Below the pieces are notes generated by a model. It saw only the letters and a program-made list of their open reading frames with translations. It did not search any database and had not been told where the DNA came from. The position numbers were made by a program, and so were the translations under genes. This document shows positions 9,375 through 19,308 of a DNA stretch of 64,000 nt, piece after piece. This DNA comes from an uncultured Bacteroidia bacterium (GTDB lineage Bacteria > Bacteroidota > Bacteroidia > Bacteroidales > UBA932), in NCBI GenBank assembly GCA_902773925.1, contig CACYGI010000002.1, forward strand, positions 224,990-288,989, read 5' to 3'. Each line of letters begins with the position of its first letter. Position 1 is the first letter of the stretch.

Positions 9375-10406
9375 ATGCAGACATCCATCCTGATCATCTA
9401 CACCGGCGGCACCATCGGAATGAAGCAGGACCCCGCGAGCGGGCTCCTCAAGCCGTTTGATTTCAACCAGATACTCTCCGAAGTTCCGGAGCTGGCCAAG
9501 TTCGGCTGCCATCTGGACACGTATTCGTTCCAGCCTCTGATCGACTCGTCGGACGTGCGGCCGGAATTCTGGATTCACCTGGCGCACTTCATCCGCGACC
9601 GGTATGACGACTACGACGGCTTCGTCATCCTGCACGGCACGGACACGATGGCCTATTCGGCTTCGATGCTGAGTTTCATGCTGGAAGGCCTGACCAAATG
9701 CGTCGTGCTGACGGGCAGCCAGCTGCCCATCGGGATGCTGCGCACGGACGGACGCGAGAATTTCATTTCGGCCATAGAGATAGCCTCGGCGCGTGACGCA
9801 GAGGGGCACTCACTCGTGCCGGAGGTATGTATCTATTTCGAGAACAAGCTGATGCGTGGCAACCGCACCACCAAGTTCCACGCCGACAATTTCGCCGCTT
9901 TCAGCAGCCCCAACTATCCGCCCCTGGCCGAAGTGGGCATACATATCCGCTACAACGAACCGGCGATCCTGCGCCCCGACTGGTCAAGCAGACTGCGGCT
10001 GCACGACCGGCTCGACGCCAACGTGGGCCTGCTCAAGATTTTCCCGGGAATGACCGAGCAGTATGTCAAGTCTGTCCTGCATACCGAAGGATTGCGCGCA
10101 GTGGTCCTGGAGACCTTCGGCGCCGGCAATGCGCCCGCCCTGCCGTGGTTCCTCGAGGCCATCGGCGAGTGCACCGCCTCGGGCATACCGGTAGTCAACG
10201 TCACGCAGTGCCGGGCCGGCAGCGTCAATATGGGTACTTATGCCAACGGCGCGGTGCTGGATGCCTGCCACGTTATCAGCGGGGGCGATATGATGACCGA
10301 GGCGGCGCTTACCAAACTCTTTGTTTTATTGGGAGAAAGCAGCGATCCGGAGGTAATCGCCGAGAAGTTTGGCGAATCATTCTGCGGAGAAATTTCTCTC
10401 AAATAA
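9375..10406 (+). CDS. ansA: L-asparaginase, type I
   Basis: Hydrolyses asparagine to aspartate and ammonia. Catalytic segments: IIYTGGTIGM with the nucleophilic Thr at the N-terminus, and VILHGTDTMAYSASML near residue 90 with the second Thr-Asp pair. There is no signal peptide, which agrees with the cytoplasmic, lower-affinity type I enzyme. 343 aa is a standard length. It is followed by a 113-base AT-rich gap with no clear terminator. Confidence 0.93.
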   Translation: MQTSILIIYTGGTIGMKQDPASGLLKPFDFNQILSEVPELAKFGCHLDTYSFQPLIDSSDVRPEFWIHLAHFIRDRYDDYDGFVILHGTDTMAYSASMLSFMLEGLTKCVVLTGSQLPIGMLRTDGRENFISAIEIASARDAEGHSLVPEVCIYFENKLMRGNRTTKFHADNFAAFSSPNYPPLAEVGIHIRYNEPAILRPDWSSRLRLHDRLDANVGLLKIFPGMTEQYVKSVLHTEGLRAVVLETFGAGNAPALPWFLEAIGECTASGIPVVNVTQCRAGSVNMGTYANGAVLDACHVISGGDMMTEAALTKLFVLLGESSDPEVIAEKFGESFCGEISLK

Positions 10407-10519
10407 TTCGTAATTCTAAAAAATAAATACTAAATTGCAGGGAATTTCCCGTAGCATGGACTTAGGGACACAAAATGAAATATAACTAAATTATTGTTTA
10501 ATAACTAATTCAAACCCTT

Positions 10520-11314
10520 ATGAAAAAACTTTTCATGTTTCTGGCAGTTATCGGCTTGATGGCGATTTCTGCAAACACCTACGCTCAGGATCAGGTCGAA
10601 GCTGCTGCCGAGACCGAAAACACCGAGGAAGTCGTCGCAGCCGCTGACGAGGAAGTCAATCCCTTCACGGCTCCCCAGGAAGACCAGCCTCTGCATCAGA
10701 CCCTCAAGAAACTCTTCATCGAAGGTGGTGCAGGCTTCATGGCAATGGTTCTCCTCTGCCTTATCTTCGGTCTTGCTATCGCAATCGAGCGTATCATCAC
10801 TCTGAGTCTCTCCCAGACCAACACCAAGAAGCTTCTTGAGAAGGTTGAGAAGGCTCTCAATGAAGGTGGTGTCGAAGCTGCCAAGGATGTATGCCGCAAT
10901 ACCCGCGGCCCTATCGCAAGCATTTTCTATCAGGGTCTGCTCAGCATGGACCAGGGTATCGACAAGGCAGAGAAGGCTATCGTCGATTACGGTTCCGTCC
11001 AGATGGGCCAGCTTATGAACGGCATGTCCTGGATTACCCTCTTTATCGGTATCGCCCCGATGTTGGGCTTTATGGGTACGGTCATCGGTATGATCCAGGC
11101 ATTTGATGCTATCGAGGTTGCAGGTGATATCAGCCCGACCCTCGTCGCAGGCGGTATGAAGGTCGCTCTGATTACCACCGTCGGCGGTCTTGTCGTTGCT
11201 ATTATCCTCCAGATCTTCTACAACTATCTGGTTTCAAAGGTTGACTCCATCACCATCGCAATGGAAGACGCTTCCATCTCGCTGGTCGACCTGCTCGTCA
11301 AGTATCAGAAATAA
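10520..11314 (+). CDS. exbB: ExbB/TolQ/MotA-type proton channel protein
   Basis: Inner-membrane subunit of a TonB-ExbB-ExbD-type energy transducer that couples proton flow to outer-membrane transport. The protein starts with a signal-like segment (MKKLFMFLAVIGLMA, ending in YAQ) and an acidic Ala/Glu linker to residue 55. It then has three membrane segments, near residues 75-95, 170-195 and 215-240, with the conserved MLGFMGTVIGMI block. Upstream, 10407-10519 is AT-rich but lacks a perfect TAnnTTTG element. It leads a four-gene block with exbD1 and exbD2. Confidence 0.93.
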   Translation: MKKLFMFLAVIGLMAISANTYAQDQVEAAAETENTEEVVAAADEEVNPFTAPQEDQPLHQTLKKLFIEGGAGFMAMVLLCLIFGLAIAIERIITLSLSQTNTKKLLEKVEKALNEGGVEAAKDVCRNTRGPIASIFYQGLLSMDQGIDKAEKAIVDYGSVQMGQLMNGMSWITLFIGIAPMLGFMGTVIGMIQAFDAIEVAGDISPTLVAGGMKVALITTVGGLVVAIILQIFYNYLVSKVDSITIAMEDASISLVDLLVKYQK

Positions 11315-11349
11315 TTATTGCCGCCACAGGTATTAAGCAATTTGTCATT

Positions 11350-11757
11350 ATGAAAGTTTGGAAATATTTGGAAATCGTCCTGCTGGTCGTCTCGCTGGTC
11401 ATTTTCGTAGTCTTCTTTCTGGCTGCGGACAAGACCGGTATCATGCTTGACGGCTATCTGGGATGGGCCTATATCCTGCTCGCGACGGCAGCCGTCACCG
11501 CGCTGGCTTTCCCGCTGGTGAACGCCTTCAAGAGCAAGTCAGGACTGAAGGCCCTGCTGCTTCTCATAGTCGGCCTTGTCGTAGTATTCGGCGGTATGTA
11601 CCTGCTTGCTCCCGGCACCCCGATCGAGGTTAACACTCAGGTGACTGATTCGGTATTCAAGTTTACCGACACTGCACTTTATATTACCTATCTCTTTATC
11701 GGTGCATCCGTGCTTGCCATTGTATGGAGCATCGTTCGCAACGCTATTAAGAAATAA
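11350..11757 (+). CDS. Small four-helix membrane protein of the exb block
   Basis: A 135-aa protein with four predicted membrane helices, at about residues 8-27, 35-57, 67-87 and 108-130. No catalytic motif is visible. A small membrane protein in this slot between exbB and exbD is common in Bacteroidales, so a structural or accessory role in the proton-channel complex is a reasonable inference. It begins 35 bases after exbB and ends 2 bases before exbD. Confidence 0.8.
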   Translation: MKVWKYLEIVLLVVSLVIFVVFFLAADKTGIMLDGYLGWAYILLATAAVTALAFPLVNAFKSKSGLKALLLLIVGLVVVFGGMYLLAPGTPIEVNTQVTDSVFKFTDTALYITYLFIGASVLAIVWSIVRNAIKK

Positions 11758-11759
11758 TT

Positions 11760-12338
11760 ATGGCTTCTAAAAAGACTCCCGAAATCAACGGCGGTTCCAT
11801 GGCGGATATCTCGTTCCTGATGCTGATATTCTTCCTGATGGTGACCACTATGGATAAGGAGGAGGGTCTCTCCAGACGTCTCCCGCCTATGCCTGCTGCA
11901 GATCAGAAGGTAGAGGACCAGAAAGTCAACCGCAGGAATATCATTCAGGTCAAGATAAATTCCAGCGACAGGCTCTACGCCGGTAATGAGATGATGGATG
12001 TCAGCCAGCTGAAAGATAAGATCAAAGAGTTCCTCTCCAATCCTCTGGACGATCCCAACCTTCCCGAGAAGGAAGCCGTTGAGATCGAAGGTCTCGGTAC
12101 GGTGATGAAGTCCAAGGGCGTCATCTCGCTGCAGAACGACCGCGGTACCACGTACAGCAAATACATCGAAGTTCAGAACGAACTGATCAAGGCTGTCAAC
12201 GAACTGCGTGACGACTTCTCGATGCAGCAGTACGGCAAGACCTACGCAAAGTTGGATTCTGATCGTCAGGAGCTTGTCCGCAAGGCAATCCCCCAGAACA
12301 TATCAGAGGCGGAACCCAAGGATGTCAAGAAAAAATAG
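11760..12338 (+). CDS. exbD: ExbD/TolR-type biopolymer transport protein 1
   Basis: Single-pass stator protein that works with ExbB. The N-terminal membrane segment (MADISFLMLIFFLMVTTM) carries the conserved Asp needed for proton transfer. The periplasmic domain from about residue 55 is longer than in classical ExbD and ends in a basic tail (EPKDVKKK). Its stop lies 11 bases before the second exbD. Paired, non-identical ExbDs are usual in this phylum. Confidence 0.92.
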   Translation: MASKKTPEINGGSMADISFLMLIFFLMVTTMDKEEGLSRRLPPMPAADQKVEDQKVNRRNIIQVKINSSDRLYAGNEMMDVSQLKDKIKEFLSNPLDDPNLPEKEAVEIEGLGTVMKSKGVISLQNDRGTTYSKYIEVQNELIKAVNELRDDFSMQQYGKTYAKLDSDRQELVRKAIPQNISEAEPKDVKKK

Positions 12339-12349
12339 GAGGACACAGT

Positions 12350-12820
12350 ATGGCTAAATTCATCAAGAAAGACAAAGGTGAGACTCCCGGTATCAGTACC
12401 GCGTCCCTGCCCGACATCGTGTTTATGATCCTGATGTTCTTCATGGTCTCCACGAGCATGCGTGAGACTGACCGCAAGGTCATCGTCTCAATGCCGCAGG
12501 CTTCGGAGATCGCCAAGCTGGAGCGCAAGGACCTGGCCTGCTACATCTACATCGGCCAGCCTACGGCGCAGTATCGCGCACAGTACGGTACCGAGTCCCG
12601 TATCCAGCTCAACGATGCGTTCCGCACCATTGACGATATCCGTGACTTCATCGCTTCGGAGCGTGAGAATCTCAGCGAGAGCGAACGCCCGCTGATGACC
12701 GTTTCGCTCAAGGCTGACAAGGATACCCGCATGGGTATTATAACGGATGTCAAACAGGAGCTCCGTCGCTGCTCGGCCCTCAAGATAATGTATGGCGCCC
12801 GTCAGGGCGGAATTAAATAA
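12350..12820 (+). CDS. exbD: ExbD/TolR-type biopolymer transport protein 2
   Basis: Second ExbD paralog, 156 aa. The membrane segment is [19 protein letters not shown], with the conserved Asp. A shorter periplasmic domain follows, with a C-terminal [29 protein letters not shown] that resembles the ExbD fold. A purine-rich AGGAGG-like sequence precedes its ATG. It is the last gene of the block; a terminator follows at 12831-12863. Confidence 0.92.
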   Translation: MAKFIKKDKGETPGISTASLPDIVFMILMFFMVSTSMRETDRKVIVSMPQASEIAKLERKDLACYIYIGQPTAQYRAQYGTESRIQLNDAFRTIDDIRDFIASERENLSESERPLMTVSLKADKDTRMGIITDVKQELRRCSALKIMYGARQGGIK

Positions 12821-12830
12821 TCCGCTTATC

Positions 12831-12863
12831 AAGAAGGGTGGCCCTCGTGTCACCCTTCTTTTT
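12831..12863 (+). terminator. Intrinsic terminator after exbD2
   Basis: AAGAAGGGTG pairs with CACCCTTCTT across a 10-base loop and runs into T-rich sequence. It also sets the start of asnS, because the longer frame would begin inside this hairpin. Confidence 0.85.
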
Positions 12864-12870
12864 ATCCTTT

Positions 12871-14253
12871 ATGCACAAGAAAATCAAACAATTACTGCAA
12901 GAGGCCCCCGGAAGTGAGGTCATTGCCAAAGGTTGGGTCCGCACGAAGCGCGGCAACAAGAACGTTGCATTTATCGCACTGAACGACGGCTCCACCATCA
13001 ACAACATACAGGTCGTCTGCGAAGTTGCAGCCTTTGACGAAGAGCTGCTCAAGCAGGTGACTACCGGCGCATGCCTCGCCGTCAAGGGAAAGCTCGTAGA
13101 GTCGATAGGCAGCGGACAGGCCGTGGAGATCCAGGCATCCTCCATCGAGGTGCTCGGTACGGCTGATCCCGAGACATATCCCCTTCAGAAGAAGGGCCAC
13201 AGCATGGAATTCCTTCGGGAGATCGCACACCTGCGTCCCCGTACAAATACATTCGGCGCAGTGCTCCGCATTCGCCACGCGATGGCCTTCGCCATCCACA
13301 AGTTCTTTAATGACAAGGGCTTCGTATATCTGCATACTCCTCTCATTACGGCTTCGGATTGCGAAGGCGCAGGTGAGATGTTCCAGGTCACTACGCTCGA
13401 CCCGGAGAATCTGCCCCGCACCGAAGAAGGCAAGGTCGATTACAGCCAGGATTTCTTCGGCCGTTTCACCTCGCTGACCGTCAGCGGACAGCTGGAGGGC
13501 GAGCTCGGAGCTACGGCCCTCGGCGACATCTACACCTTCGGCCCCACTTTCCGCGCAGAGAATTCCAACACTCCCCGCCACCTGGCAGAGTTCTGGATGA
13601 TCGAGCCGGAGATGGCATTCTACGATGTCAATGACCTGATGGACCTCGAGGAGGAATTCATCAAGTACCTTGTGCGCTACGCCCTGGACAACTGCGGCGA
13701 CGATCTGGCATTCCTCAACAAGATGATCGACAACGAACTGATAGACCGTCTGCGCAGCGTGCTCGACACTCCCTTCGTAAGGATCACCTACACGGAGGCC
13801 ATCGACATCCTGTCCGCATCGGGCCGCAAGTTCGAATTCCCCGTATCGTGGGGCGTGGATCTGCAGAGCGAGCACGAGCGCTATCTGGTCGAGCAGCATT
13901 TCGGCCGTCCGGTCATCCTGACTGATTATCCGAAGGATATCAAGGCGTTCTATATGAAGCAGAATGATGACGGACGCACCGTGCGCGGCACTGACGTGCT
14001 CTTCCCGAAGATCGGCGAGATCATCGGTGGTTCGGAGCGCGAATCCTCCCTCGAGAAGCTCAACGCACGCATAGCAGAGCTCGGCATGGACACCACCAAC
14101 CTCTGGTGGTACCTCGATACCCGCCGCTTCGGTACCTGCCCGCACAGCGGTTTCGGCCTCGGTTTCGAGCGCCTGCTGCTCTTTGTCACGGGCATGTCCA
14201 ACATCCGCGACGTAATACCTTTCCCCAGAACACCCAAAACCGCAGAATTCTAA
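12871..14253 (+). CDS. asnS: Asparaginyl-tRNA synthetase
   Basis: Class II synthetase that charges tRNA-Asn. An N-terminal OB-fold anticodon-binding domain ([20 protein letters not shown]) is followed by the catalytic core with motif 2 ([25 protein letters not shown]) and motif 3 ([15 protein letters not shown]). The start is placed at 12871 (MHKKIKQLL) because upstream in-frame sequence is the exbD2 terminator. 460 aa is normal. udk follows with a 1-base gap. Confidence 0.96.
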   Translation: MHKKIKQLLQEAPGSEVIAKGWVRTKRGNKNVAFIALNDGSTINNIQVVCEVAAFDEELLKQVTTGACLAVKGKLVESIGSGQAVEIQASSIEVLGTADPETYPLQKKGHSMEFLREIAHLRPRTNTFGAVLRIRHAMAFAIHKFFNDKGFVYLHTPLITASDCEGAGEMFQVTTLDPENLPRTEEGKVDYSQDFFGRFTSLTVSGQLEGELGATALGDIYTFGPTFRAENSNTPRHLAEFWMIEPEMAFYDVNDLMDLEEEFIKYLVRYALDNCGDDLAFLNKMIDNELIDRLRSVLDTPFVRITYTEAIDILSASGRKFEFPVSWGVDLQSEHERYLVEQHFGRPVILTDYPKDIKAFYMKQNDDGRTVRGTDVLFPKIGEIIGGSERESSLEKLNARIAELGMDTTNLWWYLDTRRFGTCPHSGFGLGFERLLLFVTGMSNIRDVIPFPRTPKTAEF

Positions 14254-14254
14254 T

Positions 14255-14893
14255 ATGCTTATCATCGGTATCGCCGGAGGTTCCGGTTCAGGCAAGACAA
14301 CGGTAGCCAAAAGATTGGCCGAAAGGCTTCACGACCACATTGTAATCGTGTCGCAGGATTCATATTACAAGGATCAGAGTCACCTGCCCCTGGAAGAACG
14401 CCAGGCGCTGAACTTTGACCATCCCAATGCAATCGACTGGGATCTGCTGACCAGCAACGTGAAGCGTCTAAAGGAAGGCCAGGACATTGAGCAGCCTGTC
14501 TATTCGTATATCACCTGCACCCGGAGCGAAACCGAGACGGTACACATCTCCCCCGCCCCCATCATCATCGTCGAGGGCATTCTGATATTCACTTGCAAGA
14601 AGCTGATGGACCAGATGGACATCAAGGTCTATGTGGATGCGGATGATGACGACCGCCTGATGCGCGTCATAGCACGCGACATCCGCGAACGCGGCAAGGA
14701 TGTGGAATGGGTGATGGACCGCTATACCAAGACGGTAAAGCCGATGCACCTGCAGTTTATCGCGCCCAGCAAGCGCTACGCAGATATTATCGTCCCCCAG
14801 GGAGGACACAACCGCGTTGCCATCAACATCCTCGTTGCCACAATACGCAACATTTTGAAGCTAAAGGCAGAAGAGGAAGAGTCGGGCAACTGA
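14255..14893 (+). CDS. udk: Uridine kinase
   Basis: Phosphorylates uridine and cytidine in pyrimidine salvage. The P-loop GIAGGSGSGKTT is at residues 5-16; YYKDQSHLP and the NFDHPNAIDWDLL block are family markers; IVEGILIF is the Walker B-like strand; the lid region contains RDIRERGKDVEWVMDRY. 212 aa is standard. It lies in a tight run with asnS and the TonB-like gene. Confidence 0.95.
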   Translation: MLIIGIAGGSGSGKTTVAKRLAERLHDHIVIVSQDSYYKDQSHLPLEERQALNFDHPNAIDWDLLTSNVKRLKEGQDIEQPVYSYITCTRSETETVHISPAPIIIVEGILIFTCKKLMDQMDIKVYVDADDDDRLMRVIARDIRERGKDVEWVMDRYTKTVKPMHLQFIAPSKRYADIIVPQGGHNRVAINILVATIRNILKLKAEEEESGN

Positions 14894-14900
14894 TACCGAC

Positions 14901-15632
14901 ATGGACTCACTGAAACAGCGGCAGAAGAAAGAGAACAAAGCCGGGGTATATACGACAATAGCGTTTCACCTCGGCCTTCTCATTGTGCTGCTTGTTCTCT
15001 CGATCGGCGCCGTAAGCCGCCGGGAGAATACATTTGTCCTGGACTTTACCAATCAGGAAAACCTCGAGCGCGAGCGGCAGCAGATGCACCTTCGCGAGGA
15101 AGCCTCGGAAGCTCTCGACGAACAGATCGCAGCCTCCCGGGCGAACATCCGCAATATACGCGTCGATGCCGGCGCACAGCTCAAGGACGACAGGCACAAG
15201 GATCCTTCGAGCATCTACCGCGAAGCTGACGAGCTCCAGCACAAACTGGATGCAGCCAGGGCCGAAGCGATGCGCCAAGATGAAAAGGCGACGGATCGCG
15301 TGGATCTGGACGAGCGTAAAAGCAGCGAATCAAAAGAGACCGCTGCATACCGCGGCCCGTCGGTGCTCTCCTACTCTCTCGAAGGCCGCAAGGCCCGCAA
15401 CCTGCCTGTTCCCGCATACAAAGGATTTGCCGGAGGCGACGTATATGTGGCAATAGAAGTTAACCGCAGCGGACGCGTCATATCGGCAAAGGTGATTCCG
15501 GGAGCATCATCTACGGATACGCAGCTTCAGGAGTACGCGCTGGATGCGGCGATGCGTTCCCGCTTTTCAGCAAAAAACACCGCTCCGGATCCCCAGAGCG
15601 GTGAGATAGTCTATCGTTTCGTAGCCCAGTAA
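14901..15632 (+). CDS. TonB family C-terminal domain protein
   Basis: Likely periplasm-spanning energy-transduction protein. One N-terminal membrane helix lies at about 17-38, then a charged helical region (45-145) rich in Glu, Arg and Gln, then a C-terminal TonB-like domain (about 165-243) with GGDVYVAIEVNRSGRVISAKVIPGASS. The Pro-rich spacer of classical TonB is absent and is replaced by a coiled-coil-like segment. Its place 2 kb after exbB-exbD supports a partnership, though it is in a separate transcription block behind asnS-udk. Confidence 0.85.
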   Translation: MDSLKQRQKKENKAGVYTTIAFHLGLLIVLLVLSIGAVSRRENTFVLDFTNQENLERERQQMHLREEASEALDEQIAASRANIRNIRVDAGAQLKDDRHKDPSSIYREADELQHKLDAARAEAMRQDEKATDRVDLDERKSSESKETAAYRGPSVLSYSLEGRKARNLPVPAYKGFAGGDVYVAIEVNRSGRVISAKVIPGASSTDTQLQEYALDAAMRSRFSAKNTAPDPQSGEIVYRFVAQ

Positions 15633-15634
15633 TA

Positions 15635-17248
15635 CTACTGGCCATCGGGCTGTCCCGCCCCGGAGCCTGCTATCGCGGCCTGGACGGTCGAGTCGATATT
15701 GATCCAGATGGGATAGAATCCCTCATCTCCCATAGCCGTATAGCGGCCGATCAGAGCCTTGACCTGCGTCAGGATGATATCGCCGGACTTCTCCCAGTCA
15801 CCCTTTTCGGGGCGCACGTCATAACCGGCTGCAAAACCAAGGAAAAGTGACTTCAGATCCAGCTCCGAGAGGAACTGCTGCAGATCATACATCCTGGAAA
15901 TGCCGCGCATTCGCGCGCGATGCTGGTCGGTGATATGGTTGGCAAACTTCACCTGGAGGCTCTGACGGTTGCATTTGACAAGAAAATCAGTCACGCCGAC
16001 CGTATCCAGAGGGATGAAGACATCGGGGACGATGCCGCCTCCGCCATATACCACGCGGCCGCCGGGAGTCTCGTAACGCAGCGAATCGTTGACGCGGATG
16101 CTGTCGGCTGACATCATTTCGCCGTGGCGGTAACGCTCTATCAGATCCAGCTCGTAATCATCACTGTAGGGCTTCTGTATGCAGCGGCCCGTAGGCGTAT
16201 GGTAGCGGGCCACGGTCAGGCGGATGCCCGAACCGTCGGTCAGGTAGAACGGCTCCTGCACCACGCCCTTGCCGAACGAACGGAGGCCATAGATGGTCGC
16301 ACGGTCGTTGTCCTGCATCGCACCGGCCACGATTTCGCTCGAAGAGGCGGACGATTCATTGATCAGAATGTCCAGCCCGATATCCTTGAAGAGGCCCTTG
16401 CCGTCGGCATAGACATCCTGACGCTGACGATGGGCGCCTTCCATATAGACCACAAGCTGGCCTTCCTCGAGAAATTCATTGCAGATCAGCAGGGCCTGGT
16501 CCATATAACCGCCCGTATTGTCGCGAAGGTCCAGAATCATCCGCTTCATCCCCTCGTCACGCATTTTCAAAGCGGCTTTGAGCACCTCGTAATAGCTCGT
16601 GCGGGCGAACTTCGAAAGCTTGATGTAGGCCGTGGTATCATTGACCATAAAGGCCACGTCCACGCTGTTGACGGGAATTTTGTCGCGGGTGATGTCAAAT
16701 GGCACCTGCTCGCCGTCACGAAGGACCGTAACGCGCACCTTCGTGCCGCGGCGGCCGCGCATCAGGCGCACCATCGAATCCTGAGGCATACCGACGCCGG
16801 CGATATCAACGGTATCTACCCGCATTATGCGGTCGCCCGTGAGCAGTCCGGCACGCTCGGAAGGGCCGCCCGTGATGACGGTGGAAATGACCGCCGTATC
16901 ATTGGGCACGGTAAACATTATGCCAATGCCGTCAAATCCGCCCTGCAGCTCCTCGTCCGCAGCCTTGAGATCCTGCGGAGGCAGATAGATGGAGTGCGGA
17001 TCAAGCTGATGCATTATATCCGGCAGGATGGTCTCGGTAACCTCCTTCTGATCGACGGGATCGACATAATTGGACGAAACCGTCTCAAGTATCGCATTGA
17101 GCTTGGACCACTCGGTGCCGGAGGCGGGAGAGATGGTATTCACACTGCCTGCGTAACGGTCAAAAATTATATAGCCGAGCATTATGAGCATCAGCAGGCC
17201 CATAAGTATCGTCAGCAAACGGTAGCCGCCGTTGTTGTTATTCTCCAT
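15635..17248 (-). CDS. S41 family C-terminal processing peptidase
   Basis: Periplasmic serine protease of the CtpA type. An N-terminal membrane anchor (about 9-28) is followed by a PDZ domain (about 95-190, GGFDGIGIMF onward) and the S41 catalytic domain with the Ser in NESSASSSEI and the general-base Lys in SFGKGVVQ. The C-terminal ~130 residues extend beyond the minimal enzyme. Its start overlaps the dCMP deaminase stop by 11 bases. It converges on the TonB-like gene with a 2-base gap and no visible terminator. Confidence 0.93.
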   Translation of the reverse strand: MENNNNGGYRLLTILMGLLMLIMLGYIIFDRYAGSVNTISPASGTEWSKLNAILETVSSNYVDPVDQKEVTETILPDIMHQLDPHSIYLPPQDLKAADEELQGGFDGIGIMFTVPNDTAVISTVITGGPSERAGLLTGDRIMRVDTVDIAGVGMPQDSMVRLMRGRRGTKVRVTVLRDGEQVPFDITRDKIPVNSVDVAFMVNDTTAYIKLSKFARTSYYEVLKAALKMRDEGMKRMILDLRDNTGGYMDQALLICNEFLEEGQLVVYMEGAHRQRQDVYADGKGLFKDIGLDILINESSASSSEIVAGAMQDNDRATIYGLRSFGKGVVQEPFYLTDGSGIRLTVARYHTPTGRCIQKPYSDDYELDLIERYRHGEMMSADSIRVNDSLRYETPGGRVVYGGGGIVPDVFIPLDTVGVTDFLVKCNRQSLQVKFANHITDQHRARMRGISRMYDLQQFLSELDLKSLFLGFAAGYDVRPEKGDWEKSGDIILTQVKALIGRYTAMGDEGFYPIWINIDSTVQAAIAGSGAGQPDGQ

Positions 17249-17657
17249 AATGATCTACTACAATGCCTGCACGCCGCAGCAGTTCGACGCCGTCCTGTGA
17301 ACGGTATTCATCGCGGTAAACTACGCGGGTAATGCCCGACTGGATTATGAGTTTGGCACATTCGATACACGGGGAAGCCGTGACATAGAGAGTCGAGCCC
17401 TCGCTGCTGTTGCCGCTCTTGGCCACCTTGGTGATGGCATTGGCCTCGGCGTGGAGGACATAGGACTTGGTTACTCCATTTTCGTCTTCGCAGACATTTT
17501 CGAATCCGGAAGGAGTGCCGTTGTAACCATCGGAGATTATCATACGGTCCTTTACTATCAGGGCGCCGACTTTGCGGCGGACGCAATACGAATTGCGCGA
17601 CCAGACTTCGGCCATCTCAAGATAGCTCTTGTCAAACTTATTCTGCTTTTCGTTCAT
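17238..17657 (-). CDS. dCMP deaminase-like zinc deaminase
   Basis: Cytidine/deoxycytidylate deaminase family; dCMP deamination supplies dUMP for thymidylate synthesis. Zinc ligands and catalytic Glu are in HAEANAITK and PCIECAK. The start at 17657 (MNEKQNKFDKSYLEMAE) is one base past the stop of the upstream acyl-CoA synthetase; the longer frame lies inside that gene. 139 aa fits the short dCMP deaminase/ComEB-type catalytic domain, without a fused competence region. Confidence 0.9.
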   Translation of the reverse strand: MNEKQNKFDKSYLEMAEVWSRNSYCVRRKVGALIVKDRMIISDGYNGTPSGFENVCEDENGVTKSYVLHAEANAITKVAKSGNSSEGSTLYVTASPCIECAKLIIQSGITRVVYRDEYRSQDGVELLRRAGIVVDHYGE

Positions 17658-17658
17658 T

Positions 17659-19308
17659 TTATCTCTGGTACAGATAGCGTTTGATATTGCGTTTGGGAGT
17701 CTTCTCGAACTCCTCGGGATAGATTTCCACCTTCTTGACGGCATAATATTCGGGGAAGGTGATATTGACGGTCTGGACTTCCTCCTCGAGGATCCGCAGC
17801 ACCTGCTCCCTTTCGAGTCCCTCCTCTTCCATCAGCGCGAAATCGGGATAGATCAGCGCCGTCAGCACGCCGCCGTCATCGATGACGAGGCTCTCGCCGA
17901 CATAGGGCAGGTTGTTGAGACTGCTCTCGATCTCCTCCGGGTAGATATTCTGGCCCGAAGGGCCGAGAATCATGCTCTTGCAGCGACCCTTGAGATAGAG
18001 GTAGCCGTCCTTGTCCATCACGCCCATATCTCCGGTATGGAACCATCCTTCTTCGTCGAAAGCGGCGCGGGTAGCTTCTTCGTTCTTGTAGTAGCCCAGA
18101 AACACATTGGGTCCCTTGACCAGGATCTCACCGGGAGTCCTTGCCGGATCCGGTGAATCCACGCGCATGCTGATGTCCTTGACAGGCTTGCCGCACGAAT
18201 AGAGGCGTGCCTCGGTATGGGGGATATAGGTCAGGATCGGGCCGCACTCTGTCATGCCATAGCCTACGGTAAAGGGGAAGCGGATGCGGCGCATAAATGC
18301 CTCTACCTCGCGGTTTAACGGTGCCCCGCCGACGAGGACTTCCTTGAAGTTGCCACCGAAAGCCTTCATCATCTCCTTGTGGATATTGTTGAGTATCACG
18401 CGATTGACGCGCGGTACGGAAAGGAACCACTTGATGCGTTTCTTGCTGATGATGGGCAGCAGAGTGGTCTTGTATATCTTCTCTATAATCATCGGGACGA
18501 GCACCACTGCATCAGGCTTGATCTCGTCCATAGCCTGCATCACGACCCTCGGACTTGGCAGACGAGTGATAAAGACCACGTGCGCACCGATATTCATCTC
18601 ATAGAGCAGATCGAACAAAAGGCCGTACATATGCGCCGTAGGCAGCATTGCCACCATTCGCGACTGCTCGTTCATATGCGGCTCGGCCCGGTATGCAAAT
18701 GCCACGTTGAAAGCGAGCGAACGGTAAGGGAGCATCACGCCCTTGGAGAATCCGGTGCTGCCGGAGGTATAGCTGATCATCGCCAGCTCGTCAGGGCTGT
18801 CCTGGTAGTAATTGAGGTCCGCAGACGAGAATGAGGGATAACGCGATTTGAACACTTCGTCGATATGCGTAAACAGTCCGTGATACACATCACTCTTGTA
18901 ATAGACCAGCTCCAGCGAATTGAGGTTGAAGCAGGCTTCCACCCCGGGCATCTCGGGCATTGATATGGAGTCCCAGATATTGTCGCCTACAAAGAGGACT
19001 ATCGAGTCGCTGTGATTGACGATGTGATGGATACTGCCCGGCTTGAATTCGTTGAGAATAGGGACGGGCACTGCGCCGTAAGTCATCGAGGCCAGGAAAG
19101 CCACCGGCCAGGTGGCCTGGTTCTTCGAACAGATGGCGATCTTGTCACCTTTCTTCACGTGGCAGGACTCGAACATTATGTGAATCTTGGCAATCTTTTC
19201 CGCCAGCTGGGCATAGGTTGTCACCGCTCCGTGATAATTGGAGAGCGCAGGGCGGTCCCAATGTTCGCGGAAGCTTCGCTCGAGCTGCTTGTTGAATGAT
19301 TTCTTCAT
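17659..19308 (-). CDS. AMP-dependent (long-chain) acyl-CoA synthetase
   Basis: ANL-superfamily enzyme that activates fatty acids as acyl-adenylates and transfers them to CoA. Signatures: ISYTSGSTGFSKGVMLPY (phosphate-binding loop), GYGMTECGP, WFHTGDMGVMDKDGYLYLKGR (ATP/hinge motif) and a C-terminal PKRNIKRY with the catalytic Lys. 549 aa is usual. The start overlaps the upstream ABC transporter stop by 4 bases (ATGA), and the dCMP deaminase follows closely. Substrate is inferred from the family. Confidence 0.92.
   Translation of the reverse strand: MKKSFNKQLERSFREHWDRPALSNYHGAVTTYAQLAEKIAKIHIMFESCHVKKGDKIAICSKNQATWPVAFLASMTYGAVPVPILNEFKPGSIHHIVNHSDSIVLFVGDNIWDSISMPEMPGVEACFNLNSLELVYYKSDVYHGLFTHIDEVFKSRYPSFSSADLNYYQDSPDELAMISYTSGSTGFSKGVMLPYRSLAFNVAFAYRAEPHMNEQSRMVAMLPTAHMYGLLFDLLYEMNIGAHVVFITRLPSPRVVMQAMDEIKPDAVVLVPMIIEKIYKTTLLPIISKKRIKWFLSVPRVNRVILNNIHKEMMKAFGGNFKEVLVGGAPLNREVEAFMRRIRFPFTVGYGMTECGPILTYIPHTEARLYSCGKPVKDISMRVDSPDPARTPGEILVKGPNVFLGYYKNEEATRAAFDEEGWFHTGDMGVMDKDGYLYLKGRCKSMILGPSGQNIYPEEIESSLNNLPYVGESLVIDDGGVLTALIYPDFALMEEEGLEREQVLRILEEEVQTVNITFPEYYAVKKVEIYPEEFEKTPKRNIKRYLYQR

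Noticed and set aside
12892-14310. 472-codon frame opposite asnS
   Set aside because: Shadow of a conserved synthetase, caused by codon bias; ends do not respect neighbouring genes.
16124-17332. 402-codon frame opposite the S41 protease
   Set aside because: It is the antisense shadow of a clearly conserved protease with intact catalytic motifs; the translation has no family features.
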